Shown: positions 8,201 to 17,453 of the stretch, in pieces
Layout of the letters: each line of letters opens with the position of its first letter
How positions within the stretch are numbered: position 1 is the first letter of the stretch
DNA from: Planctomycetota bacterium
Lineage (GTDB): Bacteria > Planctomycetota > UBA1135 > GCA-002686595
Assembly: GCA_002683825.1 (NCBI GenBank)
Contig: NYUD01000048.1
Location: forward strand, 1-64,000
Direction: 5' to 3'
Length of the DNA: 64,000 nucleotides
The notes under the pieces: generated by a model
Seen by the model: the letters and a program-made list of their open reading frames with translations, nothing else
The model's database searches: none
Told to the model about the DNA's origin: nothing
Position numbers and translations under genes: made by a program

Positions 8201-9016
8201 ATGCCTCCAACCCAACCCCCTCGCACCGCCCTGATCACCGGGGCCAGTCGGGGCATCGGTGCCGAGATCGCCCGCGCCGTCGCAGCGACGGGTGCGCACA
8301 CGATTCTGGCCGCACGCTCGCAGTCGGGCTGCGATGAGGTCGCCGCCCGGATTCATGGCAGCGGCGGCCATGCGCGGACCTACGCCCTCGACGTCACCGA
8401 TCGGGCCTCCGTCGCCGCCCTCGCGGGCGAGCTCGAGAGCGGTATCGACTGGTTGATCAACAACGCCGGGATCGCGGAAAGCGGGCCCTTGCTCGCTCGC
8501 CCGGGCTGCGAGGAGGAGCACGAGGAACTCTTCCGACGCCACCACGAGGTCAACTTTCACGGGTCTCGAGCCCTGACCGAAGCCTTCGTGTTCGGGATGA
8601 GGACCAGGCGCTATGGGCGAGTGGTCAACGTGGCTTCATCCGCAGCGCTTTACGGCCAGGCGTACATCGCCGCCTATGGATCGTCGAAGTTCGCACTGCT
8701 GGGCTACACCTTGTGCGCGGCCGACGAACTGGACGGGAGCGGCGTAACGTTCAACGCCGTGTGCCCGCATTATGTCGATTCGCCGATGTTGGAGGCCGCT
8801 GTCACCCGCCTGGTCGAAAAGACCGGGCGGACAGAAGAGCAAGCACGCGCCTTCTTCCGTTCGCAAAACCCCGGAGGTCGGATCGTGACTCAAGAAGAGG
8901 TCGCAGCCAGCGTGGTCGAGCTTCTGCTCGGTGGCGAGAACGGAATGGTCGTCGAGCTTGACGGTTCTCCGATGCCGCGGCCACGACACCCGAACGAGAA
9001 TAGAACCGAGTCATGA
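8201..9016 (+). CDS. SDR family NAD(P)-dependent oxidoreductase
   Basis: A classical short-chain dehydrogenase/reductase of 271 residues. It has the cofactor motif TGASRGIG near residue 13, the NNAG structural motif, and the catalytic Ser and Y-x-x-x-K in VASSAALYGQAYIAAYGSSK. NAAR-type residues after the second strand suggest NADP or NAD without deciding. It is first in a tight operon with RidA, enoyl-CoA hydratase, acyl-CoA dehydrogenase and ferredoxin genes and overlaps RidA by four bases (ATGA). The context suggests oxidation or reduction of a 3-hydroxyacyl-CoA in a beta-oxidation-like route. No Shine-Dalgarno is obvious, and the upstream gap is very short. Confidence 0.88.
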   Translation: MPPTQPPRTALITGASRGIGAEIARAVAATGAHTILAARSQSGCDEVAARIHGSGGHARTYALDVTDRASVAALAGELESGIDWLINNAGIAESGPLLARPGCEEEHEELFRRHHEVNFHGSRALTEAFVFGMRTRRYGRVVNVASSAALYGQAYIAAYGSSKFALLGYTLCAADELDGSGVTFNAVCPHYVDSPMLEAAVTRLVEKTGRTEEQARAFFRSQNPGGRIVTQEEVAASVVELLLGGENGMVVELDGSPMPRPRHPNENRTES

Positions 9017-9426
9017 CACCCCAAACCACAGAATTCATCGAGCCCTCAGGTTGGGCGCGTCCGCGCGGCTACAGCAACGGGGTCCTTGCACCGGCCGGAG
9101 CGCGCATGCTGTTCGTCGCCGGGCAGGTCGGATGGAAGTCGGATCAAACCCTGGTCAGCCCTGACTTCGTCCCTCAGTTCGGCCAGGCCCTTTCCAATAT
9201 CCTTGAGGTGGTCGAGACCGCCGGAGGCAAGCCCAGCGACATCTGCAACCTCACGATCTTCGTTGCGGACAAGGCTGTCTACGAGGAACACGTGCGCGAT
9301 GTCGGTGCGGTGTATCGGGAGGTTCTCGGCAAACACTTTCCGGCCATGGCGCTGATCGAGGTTACCGATTTTCTGGCAGAGGGGGCACTGGTCGAGATCC
9401 AGGCCATCGCCGCGGTCTCCTCCTGA
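9013..9426 (+). CDS. RidA/YjgF family enamine/imine deaminase
   Basis: A 137-residue member of the RidA (YjgF/YER057c/UK114) family: a PRGYSNGV start to the fold, LFVAGQVGWKSD, a helix LSNILEVVETAG and the closing ALVEIQAIAAV strand. The family forms trimers that hydrolyse reactive enamines and imines, and some members deaminate 2-aminomuconate-type intermediates. The family's usual near-C-terminal arginine region is modified here (GALVEIQA), so the exact substrate is open. It overlaps the SDR gene by ATGA, so translation is probably coupled. In a route for an amino-substituted ring it would remove the nitrogen; this is inferred from neighbours. Confidence 0.88.
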   Translation: MTPQTTEFIEPSGWARPRGYSNGVLAPAGARMLFVAGQVGWKSDQTLVSPDFVPQFGQALSNILEVVETAGGKPSDICNLTIFVADKAVYEEHVRDVGAVYREVLGKHFPAMALIEVTDFLAEGALVEIQAIAAVSS

Positions 9427-9472
9427 TAGACTTCCCGGCCCTTCGCTTCGTTACCCCGCACGCACGAGACGG

Positions 9473-10294
9473 ATGAATCCGAAACACTTCCACTACGAGG
9501 AATCCGAGGGCGTTGGAACGATCCGCCTGAATCGTCCCGAACGGTTGAACGCGCTCACTTTCGATTCCTATGCCGAGCTGCGTGACACCTTTCTTGCGCT
9601 TGGCGACCGCGCGTCGGTGCGCAGCGTCCTGTTGACGGGGACCGGAAGAGCGTTTTGCTCGGGTGGAGACGTCAAGGACATCATCGGAAAGCTCTTCGGT
9701 GTCGCCGATGCCGAACTATTGCGATTCACGCGAATGACCTGCGACCTGATCGAGAACATGCGCCGACTCGAGAAACCGATCGTCGCCGCCCTCAACGGAA
9801 CGACCTGCGGAGCCGGGGCGGTCATGGCCGCCGCAGCCGACGTGCGCATCGCTTCCGAGAAGGCGAAAATCGCGTTCCTTTTCACCAAGGTCGGCCTTTG
9901 CGGTGCTGACATGGGCGCGGCCTGGTTGCTGCCGAGGATCGTGGGCTTGGGACACGCGTCCGAGCTGCTCATGACGGGCGACTTCATCGGCGCTGATCGC
10001 GCAGAGAAAATCGGTCTATACAACCGCGTGGTGGGGGAAGGCGAGCTGGAGGCGGCCGGCCTGGAGATGGCCAGGAAACTCGCCATGGGGCCGACCATGG
10101 GATTGGCAGTGACCAAGCGCATGTTGAACGCCGAGGCCTCGATGAGTCTGGGCGAAGCCATGCAGGCGGAGGGCTGGATACAGGCCGTCTGCATGAAACA
10201 TCCGGACTATCGCGAGGCCTACGACGCCTTCGTCGAAAAGCGCAAGCCGGATTTCACCCGTACCGCGCCAACGCCTGTCGGGACGGAGCGTTGA
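9473..10294 (+). CDS. Enoyl-CoA hydratase/isomerase (crotonase) family
   Basis: A 273-residue crotonase-fold protein. RPERLNAL, the first oxyanion-hole segment GRAFCSGGDVKDI and the second, NGTTCGAGAVMAAAAD, are present. FTKVGLCGADMGAAWLLPR replaces the usual FPELGL-G-GG-x-LPR helix, with Asp next to the position of a catalytic Glu. It acts on acyl-CoA thioesters in the cytoplasm and may hydrate an enoyl-CoA or open a ring. It follows RidA by 46 nt and overlaps the acyl-CoA dehydrogenase start by four bases. The operon suggests a dedicated beta-oxidation step. Confidence 0.88.
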   Translation: MNPKHFHYEESEGVGTIRLNRPERLNALTFDSYAELRDTFLALGDRASVRSVLLTGTGRAFCSGGDVKDIIGKLFGVADAELLRFTRMTCDLIENMRRLEKPIVAALNGTTCGAGAVMAAAADVRIASEKAKIAFLFTKVGLCGADMGAAWLLPRIVGLGHASELLMTGDFIGADRAEKIGLYNRVVGEGELEAAGLEMARKLAMGPTMGLAVTKRMLNAEASMSLGEAMQAEGWIQAVCMKHPDYREAYDAFVEKRKPDFTRTAPTPVGTER

Positions 10295-11421
10295 TCGACG
10301 AGCTTCGAGCACGGGCCCGCGTCCTCGGGGAAGAGCACGCCGGAGCTTTCGAGGGTCTGGACGAAGAGGCTGCGGCCCGCCAGGCACTGGCTTTCCTGGC
10401 TTCCGCCGGGCTGACCGCCTGGGCTGTTCCAGCCAGGCATGGCGGCTCCTCCACGGGTTCGCTCAGTTCCGACGATGTCGTTTCGGTTCGCGCGCTTTGC
10501 TGTCTGCGCGACGAGCTCGCCTATCACCACGGGATGCTGGATCTGATGCTGGTGATGCAGGGGCTGGGGTCGTGTGCGGTCACGCTCGGGGGAAGCCCTG
10601 AGCTTTGCGCCGATGTTCTTCCCGGCGTGGCCTGCGGAGAGGACATCGCGGCGCTCGCGTTGACCGAACCCGAGGCCGGTTCGTCCCTGGGGGACGTTGC
10701 GACGCGCGCTGAGAGAACGGATTCCGGTTGGGTCTTGAACGGCAAGAAGACGCTGATCACGAACTGCGGTCTGGCTCGCTTCTACACGGTTCTTGCGCGA
10801 ACCGCGGGCAAGGTCGGCGACACCAAGGGCCTTTCCATGTTCTTCGTTCCGGCCGACGCGTGGGGCGTCGATGTCGCTCGCTTCGAGGTGCTTTCGCCCC
10901 ATCCGATCGGGGATGTGATTTTCAAGGACTGCAAGATTCCTGGATCGTTCCTCTTGGGAGCCGAGGGGGAAGGGCTCGATCTGGCGCTGGGTACGCTGTC
11001 GCGCTTTCGAACCTCGGTAGCCGCGGCGGCCAACGGTTTCGCCCGCCGAGCACTGGACGAGTCGCGCCGACACCTGTCCGCGCGCCGCCAGTTCGGAAAG
11101 CCACTGGCGAGTAACCAGGCTTTGCGCTTCGACCTGGCCGAGATGGACACGCGTCTGCGCGCGGCACAGCTTCTGGTCGACGAAGCCGCTACGGCCGTCG
11201 ACGCGGGTGAAACGGCTACAGCCGAGGTCGCGCGGGCGAAGCTCTTCGCCACGGAATCCGCCGGATGGATCTGCGATCGCGCCGTTCAGCACTTCGGAGG
11301 CCTGGGGGTCAAGCGTGGCGTGGTCGTCGAGAGGCTATACCGTGACGTGCGCGCGCTGCGTATTTACGAGGGGACGAGTGAAATTCAAAAACTCATCCTC
11401 GCGCGTGAGATCCTCGGCTAG
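10291..11421 (+). CDS. Acyl-CoA dehydrogenase
   Basis: A 376-residue flavoprotein with the normal acyl-CoA dehydrogenase layout: an N-terminal helical domain, ALTEPEAGSSLGDVATRAE with the FAD/substrate signature, WVLNGKKTLITNCGLA, and the C-terminal helix bundle ending RIYEGTSEIQKLILAREIL, where the first Glu is the usual catalytic base. It starts at TTG 10291, which overlaps the stop of the hydratase gene (TTGA), so translation is likely coupled. It would pass electrons to an electron-transfer flavoprotein. A small ferredoxin gene follows five bases later. Confidence 0.9.
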   Translation: MIDELRARARVLGEEHAGAFEGLDEEAAARQALAFLASAGLTAWAVPARHGGSSTGSLSSDDVVSVRALCCLRDELAYHHGMLDLMLVMQGLGSCAVTLGGSPELCADVLPGVACGEDIAALALTEPEAGSSLGDVATRAERTDSGWVLNGKKTLITNCGLARFYTVLARTAGKVGDTKGLSMFFVPADAWGVDVARFEVLSPHPIGDVIFKDCKIPGSFLLGAEGEGLDLALGTLSRFRTSVAAAANGFARRALDESRRHLSARRQFGKPLASNQALRFDLAEMDTRLRAAQLLVDEAATAVDAGETATAEVARAKLFATESAGWICDRAVQHFGGLGVKRGVVVERLYRDVRALRIYEGTSEIQKLILAREILG

Positions 11422-11426
11422 CCACG

Positions 11427-11771
11427 ATGGCCAGGTTTCGCCATCACCTTTTCGTTTGCATCAACGAGCGCACCCTCGACGATCCGCGCGGGGCCTGCTG
11501 CAACAAGGGGTCCAAGGAACTCGTCAGCGCGCTCAAGGAATGTGCCTACGAACGCGGCCTCAAGCGCATCGTGCGCATCAACAAGTCCGGCTGCCTCGAC
11601 CAATGCGCCAGGGGCGCCACGTGCGTCGTCTATCCTGAAGCGGTTTGGTATGGCGGGGTCACGCTGGATGACGTCGAAGAGATCATCGAAAAGCACCTGA
11701 TCGGCGGCGAGCCGGTCGAACGGCTGCGGATTGCCGACGACGAGCTGACCGGCAAGGCGCCCGACGAATAG
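11427..11771 (+). CDS. Thioredoxin-fold [2Fe-2S] ferredoxin
   Basis: A 114-residue protein with the cysteine pattern of thioredoxin-like [2Fe-2S] ferredoxins: Cys11 in FVCINER, Cys24/25 in GACCNKG, then C-x3-C in SGCLDQC (56 and 60), followed by GATCVVYPEAVWYGGV and a helix DDVEEIIEKHL. The length and spacing match the small stand-alone members of this family. It lies five bases after the acyl-CoA dehydrogenase gene and is the last gene of the operon that begins at 8201. It probably supplies electrons to a redox step of that pathway; the partner is not identified. Confidence 0.88.
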   Translation: MARFRHHLFVCINERTLDDPRGACCNKGSKELVSALKECAYERGLKRIVRINKSGCLDQCARGATCVVYPEAVWYGGVTLDDVEEIIEKHLIGGEPVERLRIADDELTGKAPDE

Positions 11772-11778
11772 GCGCCGA

Positions 11779-14496
11779 TCACCGTGCGGTAGCGCGTTCG
11801 ATGGTCTCCCTTGCGTACTCTCGAGTGCGCTTGCCCAGCACCTTGGCGGACATCCCGAAGGAACGCTTTGCATCCAACCTGGAGCGATCGGAGCGATACC
11901 AGGCACCGACGTAGTTGATCAGGGCGCGACGATGGCGTCCGCCGTCACCATTGTAGAGGTAGTTGCAGAGCGCGCCGGACTGTGCGTAAAACATCTGGAT
12001 CTGACTTCGTTGCGCGTGCATGCCCAGCTTCCAGGTGATCGGAATCGTGCGGTCGCCGTGCGAGTCGAGCTCAATGAAATCCTCGTAGGAGGCATTGAGG
12101 ATGTGGTTCCACGATAGGAGTTGATCCGGCGTGGCGTTGGCAACCGTGTCCAGGCTGGAGGCGTAGGCGTTTTCCGAATTCCAGGTGGCGCGCCGAGGAT
12201 CCAGTAAAAACTCCTCGATCAACGTCGCAAAGCCCTCGCCGATCCAGTATCCCGGTTGATCGAACGAGCGCTCCGTCTGCTCTGTTTCGAAACTCATCGG
12301 TGACCGGGCTCGCAGCCAGTGATGCGTCAATTCGTGGGCGTACACGCCAAGCAATTCGGCATATTCGGCGTCCCCCTCGGGAACGTACATGCGCGATAGG
12401 TTCTCGGCCGGGCTGTAGTGTCCGGCGGTCCAGCCCAGGGCGATCTCGGGACCGCTTTTCTCGCGCCGGCTATTGCGAATGTACTCATCACGCGTCTCGT
12501 ACATGAGCAGTGTCAGGGGCGCACGGCCCCTTGCAGCGTTCCCTGCCGATCCGAAGAGCCCCTCCAGGAGATCGCACACGAGCTCTCCGACCTCGAGCGA
12601 TCGTGCCACCGCGCCGGGTCGTCCAGGTGGGGTGATGACCAGCAGTCGATCGGAGCGATAGCCGCCGATGTCCTTGCGCCAGCGCTCGCGTTCAAGCAGC
12701 AAGGCTTCCTGTTCCGGGGCCAGGTTCTCTGTGGAGTGCGGAGCTTCGATATAGCGTACCGGGTTGCGATCGTGGACATCGAGAAACTCGAGCCACGACA
12801 GTGCCTTCGGCGAACGCGACCGCACGAAGCCTTGCGGAATCAGATCGCCGACGGCCCGGGTGGCGCCCTCATGTTCAGGATCGCCCGCGAGAATGCGTCG
12901 GAGCAGCTCGCGTTCGAGGGCCCCATCGTCGGTCGAGGAGGCCAGCTCCAGGAGTCTTGCGGTCGGCCGGGAGCGAACGACGTTTTCCTCCCTGGCGATC
13001 GAACGAATCAAGCTTCGGTTTACAGGCGGCGGTCGCGACGCGCCCAGGGCGAGGTCCAGCTTGGCGCGTGTTCTTTCCAGCTGGCGATCGGCCGCACCTC
13101 CGTCCTGTGCTTCCAGTAGCAACCGCAAAGCGCGTTCGAGATCGCCGGCGTGCAGGGCCTTGTCCGCGAGCTTGCCCAGATCCCTGGCCAGCCGCTCCCG
13201 GAGGCTGTCGACCCGCTCGTTCGCCTGTTGCTCGGCCCCATCGGGCGGGGGAGTTCCGGATCGCATCGCGCGCAAGCGGTCTTTCTCGACCCACAGAAGG
13301 TGCCCGCCCGCTGGGACGGGGCGTTCCAACAGCTGCACGCTTCTGCGCCATCGAATCGAGAAGTCGGTCAGGGAGACAGCGCTGGGCCCAAAATACGCGA
13401 CGTCGCCCGTGCGGCTGGGGGGAAGCGCGCTCTTGGAAAGCCAGGGCTGATGCTGCGAATCGGAGAGCACGCGGGCCCGCAGTCCTTCTTCATCATCGCG
13501 CGCCGCGATCCAGCGATTGTTGCGCTTGCCGAGGACCTCCTTGACGAGCCAACCCTGCTCCCAAGGTGTCGGTGCGGTTGCGAAGGGATGCAACGCCGTC
13601 GATCCGCTGCCCTGACGCGCGAGCCTGCCCCAGGCAAGGCCCTGGTTGTTCGTGGACCGCGCCGGATAGGGGTACTCCACGAAGATGTTGTTCTCATGGA
13701 TCGAAAGCGTGAGGGGCGCAGCGTAGGGAATCGTCCGCCGGTCGTGATGCCCCGCGACGTGGTCGGATCGGCACCGACCCTCCCGGCGATCGTAGGAGGC
13801 GATATGGAGATTGCCCGCGTCGTCGTACCAACCTCCGTAGACGAACGCTCCGCGCAACGACGGCGTGCCACGGAATCCGCCTTCGATTTTCGCACGCCAG
13901 CGAGGTTCGCGGCGTTGCGGGTGATAGGCGACGAGATCGTCCCCTTCGCGGACGTAGATCTCATCCTGAAAGAGCAGCGGCGCGGATACACCCTTGGCAT
14001 TTTGAAACGTGCGAGCAGGGAACAGTCGCGATCCGCGGATTCGGAAGAGCTCGGCACGCTCTTCCGATAAACGAACGGCAATCAGGTCTTCCCAGATCGA
14101 CAACTCCAATGGGACCGAAGCGGTGAAGCGACGGTGAAAGAGAAGCCGGCCCGTGCCCAGTTCGAAGGCGTAGAGAGTGCGGCGTGTGGAGGAATCCCTT
14201 GCGGCGGCGAGCACCAGCTTGCCCCAGACCACGGGTTCACCTTCGAAGTTCGCGGGGCCGTGCTGCCACGCCTCGACGGGATCTGCGAGGACCGGTATGG
14301 ACCGGGAGACGCCGGTGCGCGCGGGCGCGCCCCCCTGGGTGGTCCAGCAACCCTCGGGGGCCACGGCGCCTTCCTCCACCTGACGAATCGAGTCTCGTCG
14401 CTGTACAGAATTGCCGTGGTCCCCGACCCGGAGATCGGAAAAAACAGTCACGCACGCGGTGAGGGCCGAGATGTGGAGGAGGGAGAGGTGGCGCAC
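11779..14496 (-). CDS. Lipoprotein with beta-propeller and HExxH peptidase domain
   Basis: From GTG 14496, which has an AGAGG ribosome site, the protein is 905 residues and begins with a lipoprotein signal peptide whose box is ALTAC. The frame is open to 14778, but that would overlap the divergent sulfatase and lose the signal. The first ~400 residues look like PQQ-type propeller repeats (WGKLVLAAA, LYAFELGTGRLLFHR, IYVREGDDLVAYHP). A helical, TPR-like section follows. The C-terminal third is a gluzincin-type zinc peptidase: HELTHHW (about 721-727) and WIGEGFATLIEEF about 22 residues on supply the ligands. It is probably anchored in the outer membrane or periplasm. Target proteins are unknown. 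Confidence 0.75.
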   Translation of the reverse strand: MRHLSLLHISALTACVTVFSDLRVGDHGNSVQRRDSIRQVEEGAVAPEGCWTTQGGAPARTGVSRSIPVLADPVEAWQHGPANFEGEPVVWGKLVLAAARDSSTRRTLYAFELGTGRLLFHRRFTASVPLELSIWEDLIAVRLSEERAELFRIRGSRLFPARTFQNAKGVSAPLLFQDEIYVREGDDLVAYHPQRREPRWRAKIEGGFRGTPSLRGAFVYGGWYDDAGNLHIASYDRREGRCRSDHVAGHHDRRTIPYAAPLTLSIHENNIFVEYPYPARSTNNQGLAWGRLARQGSGSTALHPFATAPTPWEQGWLVKEVLGKRNNRWIAARDDEEGLRARVLSDSQHQPWLSKSALPPSRTGDVAYFGPSAVSLTDFSIRWRRSVQLLERPVPAGGHLLWVEKDRLRAMRSGTPPPDGAEQQANERVDSLRERLARDLGKLADKALHAGDLERALRLLLEAQDGGAADRQLERTRAKLDLALGASRPPPVNRSLIRSIAREENVVRSRPTARLLELASSTDDGALERELLRRILAGDPEHEGATRAVGDLIPQGFVRSRSPKALSWLEFLDVHDRNPVRYIEAPHSTENLAPEQEALLLERERWRKDIGGYRSDRLLVITPPGRPGAVARSLEVGELVCDLLEGLFGSAGNAARGRAPLTLLMYETRDEYIRNSRREKSGPEIALGWTAGHYSPAENLSRMYVPEGDAEYAELLGVYAHELTHHWLRARSPMSFETEQTERSFDQPGYWIGEGFATLIEEFLLDPRRATWNSENAYASSLDTVANATPDQLLSWNHILNASYEDFIELDSHGDRTIPITWKLGMHAQRSQIQMFYAQSGALCNYLYNGDGGRHRRALINYVGAWYRSDRSRLDAKRSFGMSAKVLGKRTREYARETIERATAR

Positions 14497-14675
14497 CCCG
14501 CCTCTATCGACACTCTGGCCTGCGAGCTTTGGGGTCGTCTTTGAGGTGCCGCGAGGGGAACGGCGTAAACTGCGCCGTGCTCTTCTTCCCCGAGGCGTTC
14601 CGTGTTTTCCGAGCGGCCCGCCTTTTCCGACGAGAGGTTCCCGAATCTCACCCACACGAGCCAGGCAAGCCATCC

Positions 14676-16244
14676 GTGCCCAAACGAGTCTCGGTCCGCG
14701 GTCGTCCCATCGTTCCGGTTCTCCTCGCCTTTGTGCTCGGGGGGGCGGCTTGTGCGGCGCCCGGCGCTTCGCCTGCAAAGGAGGGTGCCCCGAACATCTT
14801 GTTCCTGATGGCGGATCAATGCCGTGGCGACTTCCTGGGCTGTGCCGGCAATCCCGCCGCTTCCACCCCGCATCTCGATGGCCTGGCGGCTTCGGGCGCC
14901 CGTTTTGTCCACGCCTATTCGTCTACCCCTTCCTGTACTCCGGCTCGCGCGGCCATTCTCACCGGCCGTTCGCCCTGGGGGCACGGGATGTTGGGCTATC
15001 ATCGGGTGCGCGAGCGCTACGACGTCGAATTGCCGCGTCTCTTCAGCGCGGGTGGCTGGCGGACACATGCGATCGGGAAGAATCACTTCCATCCGCAACG
15101 AAATCCGCACGGCTACGAGGGGATCGAGCTGGATGAATCCGGTCGGATCGAGAGCGAGGATTTCGTGTCCGACTACCGGCGCTGGTTTGGCGAAGTCGCG
15201 GCGGGCATCGATCCCGATGCGACGGGGCTGGGGTGGAACGACTACCGCTCCGGGACCTACGCGCTTCCGGAGGAGCTACATCCGACGGCCTGGACTGCGG
15301 CCAGGGCGGTCACGTTCCTGGAGGAACGTGACCGTGAAGACCCCTTCTTTCTCAAGGTCAGCTTCGCCCGCCCCCACAGTCCCTACGATCCTCCCGCGCG
15401 CTTCCTCGATCGGATCGACCCGGCCCTTGTGCCGCAGCCCTTCCGAGGCGAGTGGTCCGACGAGGAGTTCGGTCGGTTTCATGATCCGGGGGCTTTCACG
15501 GCGGCGCGTAATGCGTTGCCGGTCGATACGGTCCTGCGTTCACGCCGACACTACCTCGCCAGCCTCGCGTTTGTCGACGAAGCCATCGGGCGGATCCTGG
15601 ATGCGCTCGAAAGAACGGGCGAAATGGAGAACACGCTGATCCTCTTCACGTCGGACCACGGCGACATGCTGGGAGATCATCACCTGTGGCGGAAAACGTA
15701 CCCTTTCGAAGGGTCGGTTTGCGTTCCCCTGTTGCTCTGGTGGGGTGACGAGGTCTTGGATGCAGAGCGCGGTCAGGTGCGCCGGGAACCGGTCGAGCTA
15801 CGCGACGTGCTGCCCACCTTCCTGGATGCCGTCGGCCTGGCGAAACCTCCGAGCGTGGAAGGCGCCAGCATGCTGTCGCTTCTGCAGGGCGAAGGGGGCT
15901 GGCGGGAGTGGATCGATCTCGAGCACGCCACCTGCTATTGGAGAGAAAACGTTTGGAATGCGCTCACGGACGGCCGCGTGAAGTACATCTATCACGCCTT
16001 CGACGGACGTGAAGCGTTCTTCGATCTCGCCGCGGATCCCGGTGAAACTCGCGACCTGGCGGGAGATGAGGATTTCGCCGAGGCCCTCCGTACCTGGCGT
16101 GTGCGTATGGTCGACCACCTCGCGCCGCGAGGCAACCCCTGGGTGGTCGGCGCCCCGAAAAGCCCGGAGTTGGGCCTGCGAAAGGAGAAGATTCTCCTCC
16201 GTCCGGCCGGTGCCGGTATCATGTCCGTCGGGCATGAGCACTAA
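14676..16244 (+). CDS. Sulfatase, lipoprotein, formylglycine type
   Basis: An arylsulfatase-family enzyme of 522 residues from GTG 14676, which opens a signal peptide with lipobox GGAAC. NILFLMADQCRGD holds the first metal aspartates, CTPARAAILTGR carries the C-x-P-x-R signature whose Cys is converted to formylglycine, and LFTSDHGDMLGDHH carries the later metal ligands. It would desulfate a glycan or small sulfate ester outside the cytoplasmic membrane. No maturase lies in the window. The frame is open upstream to 14529, but the signal peptide supports 14676. It overlaps the next gene by 11 nt. Confidence 0.85.
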   Translation: MPKRVSVRGRPIVPVLLAFVLGGAACAAPGASPAKEGAPNILFLMADQCRGDFLGCAGNPAASTPHLDGLAASGARFVHAYSSTPSCTPARAAILTGRSPWGHGMLGYHRVRERYDVELPRLFSAGGWRTHAIGKNHFHPQRNPHGYEGIELDESGRIESEDFVSDYRRWFGEVAAGIDPDATGLGWNDYRSGTYALPEELHPTAWTAARAVTFLEERDREDPFFLKVSFARPHSPYDPPARFLDRIDPALVPQPFRGEWSDEEFGRFHDPGAFTAARNALPVDTVLRSRRHYLASLAFVDEAIGRILDALERTGEMENTLILFTSDHGDMLGDHHLWRKTYPFEGSVCVPLLLWWGDEVLDAERGQVRREPVELRDVLPTFLDAVGLAKPPSVEGASMLSLLQGEGGWREWIDLEHATCYWRENVWNALTDGRVKYIYHAFDGREAFFDLAADPGETRDLAGDEDFAEALRTWRVRMVDHLAPRGNPWVVGAPKSPELGLRKEKILLRPAGAGIMSVGHEH

Positions 16245-17448
16245 TAATTTCCACGATCCGAATCTCTGGCGCGATCGTTTTCCGATCCTGGAGAATTTCA
16301 TCTATCTCGTGAATCACAGCCTGGGGGCGATGCCTCGCACGGTTCACGACAAGTTGCAGGACTACGCCAGGCGCTGGGGTGAACTCGGCGTTCGCGCCTG
16401 GGAAGATGAAGGCTGGTGGGAGTCGCCCTTGACGGTGGGCGACCTCGTCGGGAGTTTGATGAACGCGCCCCCGGGGACGGTGGCGATGCATCAAAACGTT
16501 TCGGTGGTCGAATCGATTGTCGCCTCGGCGCTGGATTTTTCCGGCGAGCGCAACAAGGTCGTCTACAGCGATCAAAACTTTCCCACGGTCATGTACGTGT
16601 GGGAGGGAATGCGCCGGCACGGGGCACGCATCCACACGGTCGCAAGCCCCGACGGGATCGGCGTCCCGACGGAAGCGATGCTGGAGGCGATCGATGAGAG
16701 GACGTTGATCGTTCCCATCAGCCACGTGCTTTTTAGGAGCTCTTACTGCCAGGACGTGGCTGCCATTTGCAAACGCGCCCGCGAGGTCGGAGCCCTCGTT
16801 CTCTTGGATGCCTACCAGTCTCTGGGCACCGTCCCTATCGACGTGCAAGCCCTTGGCGTCGACATGGTCTGCGGAGGTTCGGTCAAGTGGCTGTGCGGCG
16901 GCTCGGGGGCGGCGTACCTCTATGTCCGTTCCGGCTTGATGGAGAAGTTCGAGCCGCTCATCACGGGCTGGGCGGCCCATGCGGACCCGTTTGCCTTCGA
17001 GATGGGAGCCCAGCGCTACCGCGTGGGTGGAGCCTGGCGCCTGCTGAACGGTTCGCCGGCGGTTCCGGCGCTGCTTGCGGCGACGGCGGGACACGAGATC
17101 ATCAAGGAGGTCGGCATCGACACGATCCGCGGGCATTCCGTGCGATTGACCGAGAATTTGCGCGAAAACATGCTCGAGCGCGGCTTCCGCTTGCCGAGCC
17201 CGAGCGATCCTGCGCGGCGCGGCGGCACTTTGACGATCGGCCTCAGCGACGACGAGGTCGGTCCGGCATTTGTCGAAGCGCTCAGTAAGCGCCGCATTCT
17301 GGTCGACCATCGTCCGGGTGCTGGAATCCGCGTCAGTCCGCACTTCTACACGCGTGCGGAAGAGATGGAGGAATTCGCTGAGGTCATGAGCGAGCTACGC
17401 GAAAAACGGACCTGGGAGAGCCACGTCGATACCGTCGGAGCGTACTGA
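16234..17448 (+). CDS. Class V PLP-dependent enzyme, kynureninase-like
   Basis: A 404-residue fold-type I PLP enzyme. The aspartate that binds the pyridine nitrogen is in LVLLDAYQSLGTV, and the Schiff-base lysine is in CGGSVKWLCGGSGAAYLYVR, followed by the kynureninase-like TGWAAH segment. The family includes kynureninase (kynurenine to anthranilate plus alanine) and cysteine-desulfurase-like or isopenicillin-N-epimerase-like enzymes. The conserved neighbourhood and the TGW-x-x-H-x-x-P-F-x-F pattern favour kynureninase. ATG 16234 overlaps the upstream sulfatase end by 11 nt, and the dienelactone hydrolase gene follows six bases later. With the CoA ligase at 20785 it would feed anthranilate into a CoA pathway. 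Function inferred. Confidence 0.78.
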   Translation: MSTNNFHDPNLWRDRFPILENFIYLVNHSLGAMPRTVHDKLQDYARRWGELGVRAWEDEGWWESPLTVGDLVGSLMNAPPGTVAMHQNVSVVESIVASALDFSGERNKVVYSDQNFPTVMYVWEGMRRHGARIHTVASPDGIGVPTEAMLEAIDERTLIVPISHVLFRSSYCQDVAAICKRAREVGALVLLDAYQSLGTVPIDVQALGVDMVCGGSVKWLCGGSGAAYLYVRSGLMEKFEPLITGWAAHADPFAFEMGAQRYRVGGAWRLLNGSPAVPALLAATAGHEIIKEVGIDTIRGHSVRLTENLRENMLERGFRLPSPSDPARRGGTLTIGLSDDEVGPAFVEALSKRRILVDHRPGAGIRVSPHFYTRAEEMEEFAEVMSELREKRTWESHVDTVGAY

Positions 17449-17453
17449 GAGAG

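Noticed and set aside
10219..11292. 357-residue minus-strand frame opposite the acyl-CoA dehydrogenase
   Set aside because: Antisense to a gene with complete dehydrogenase signatures; no domain seen.
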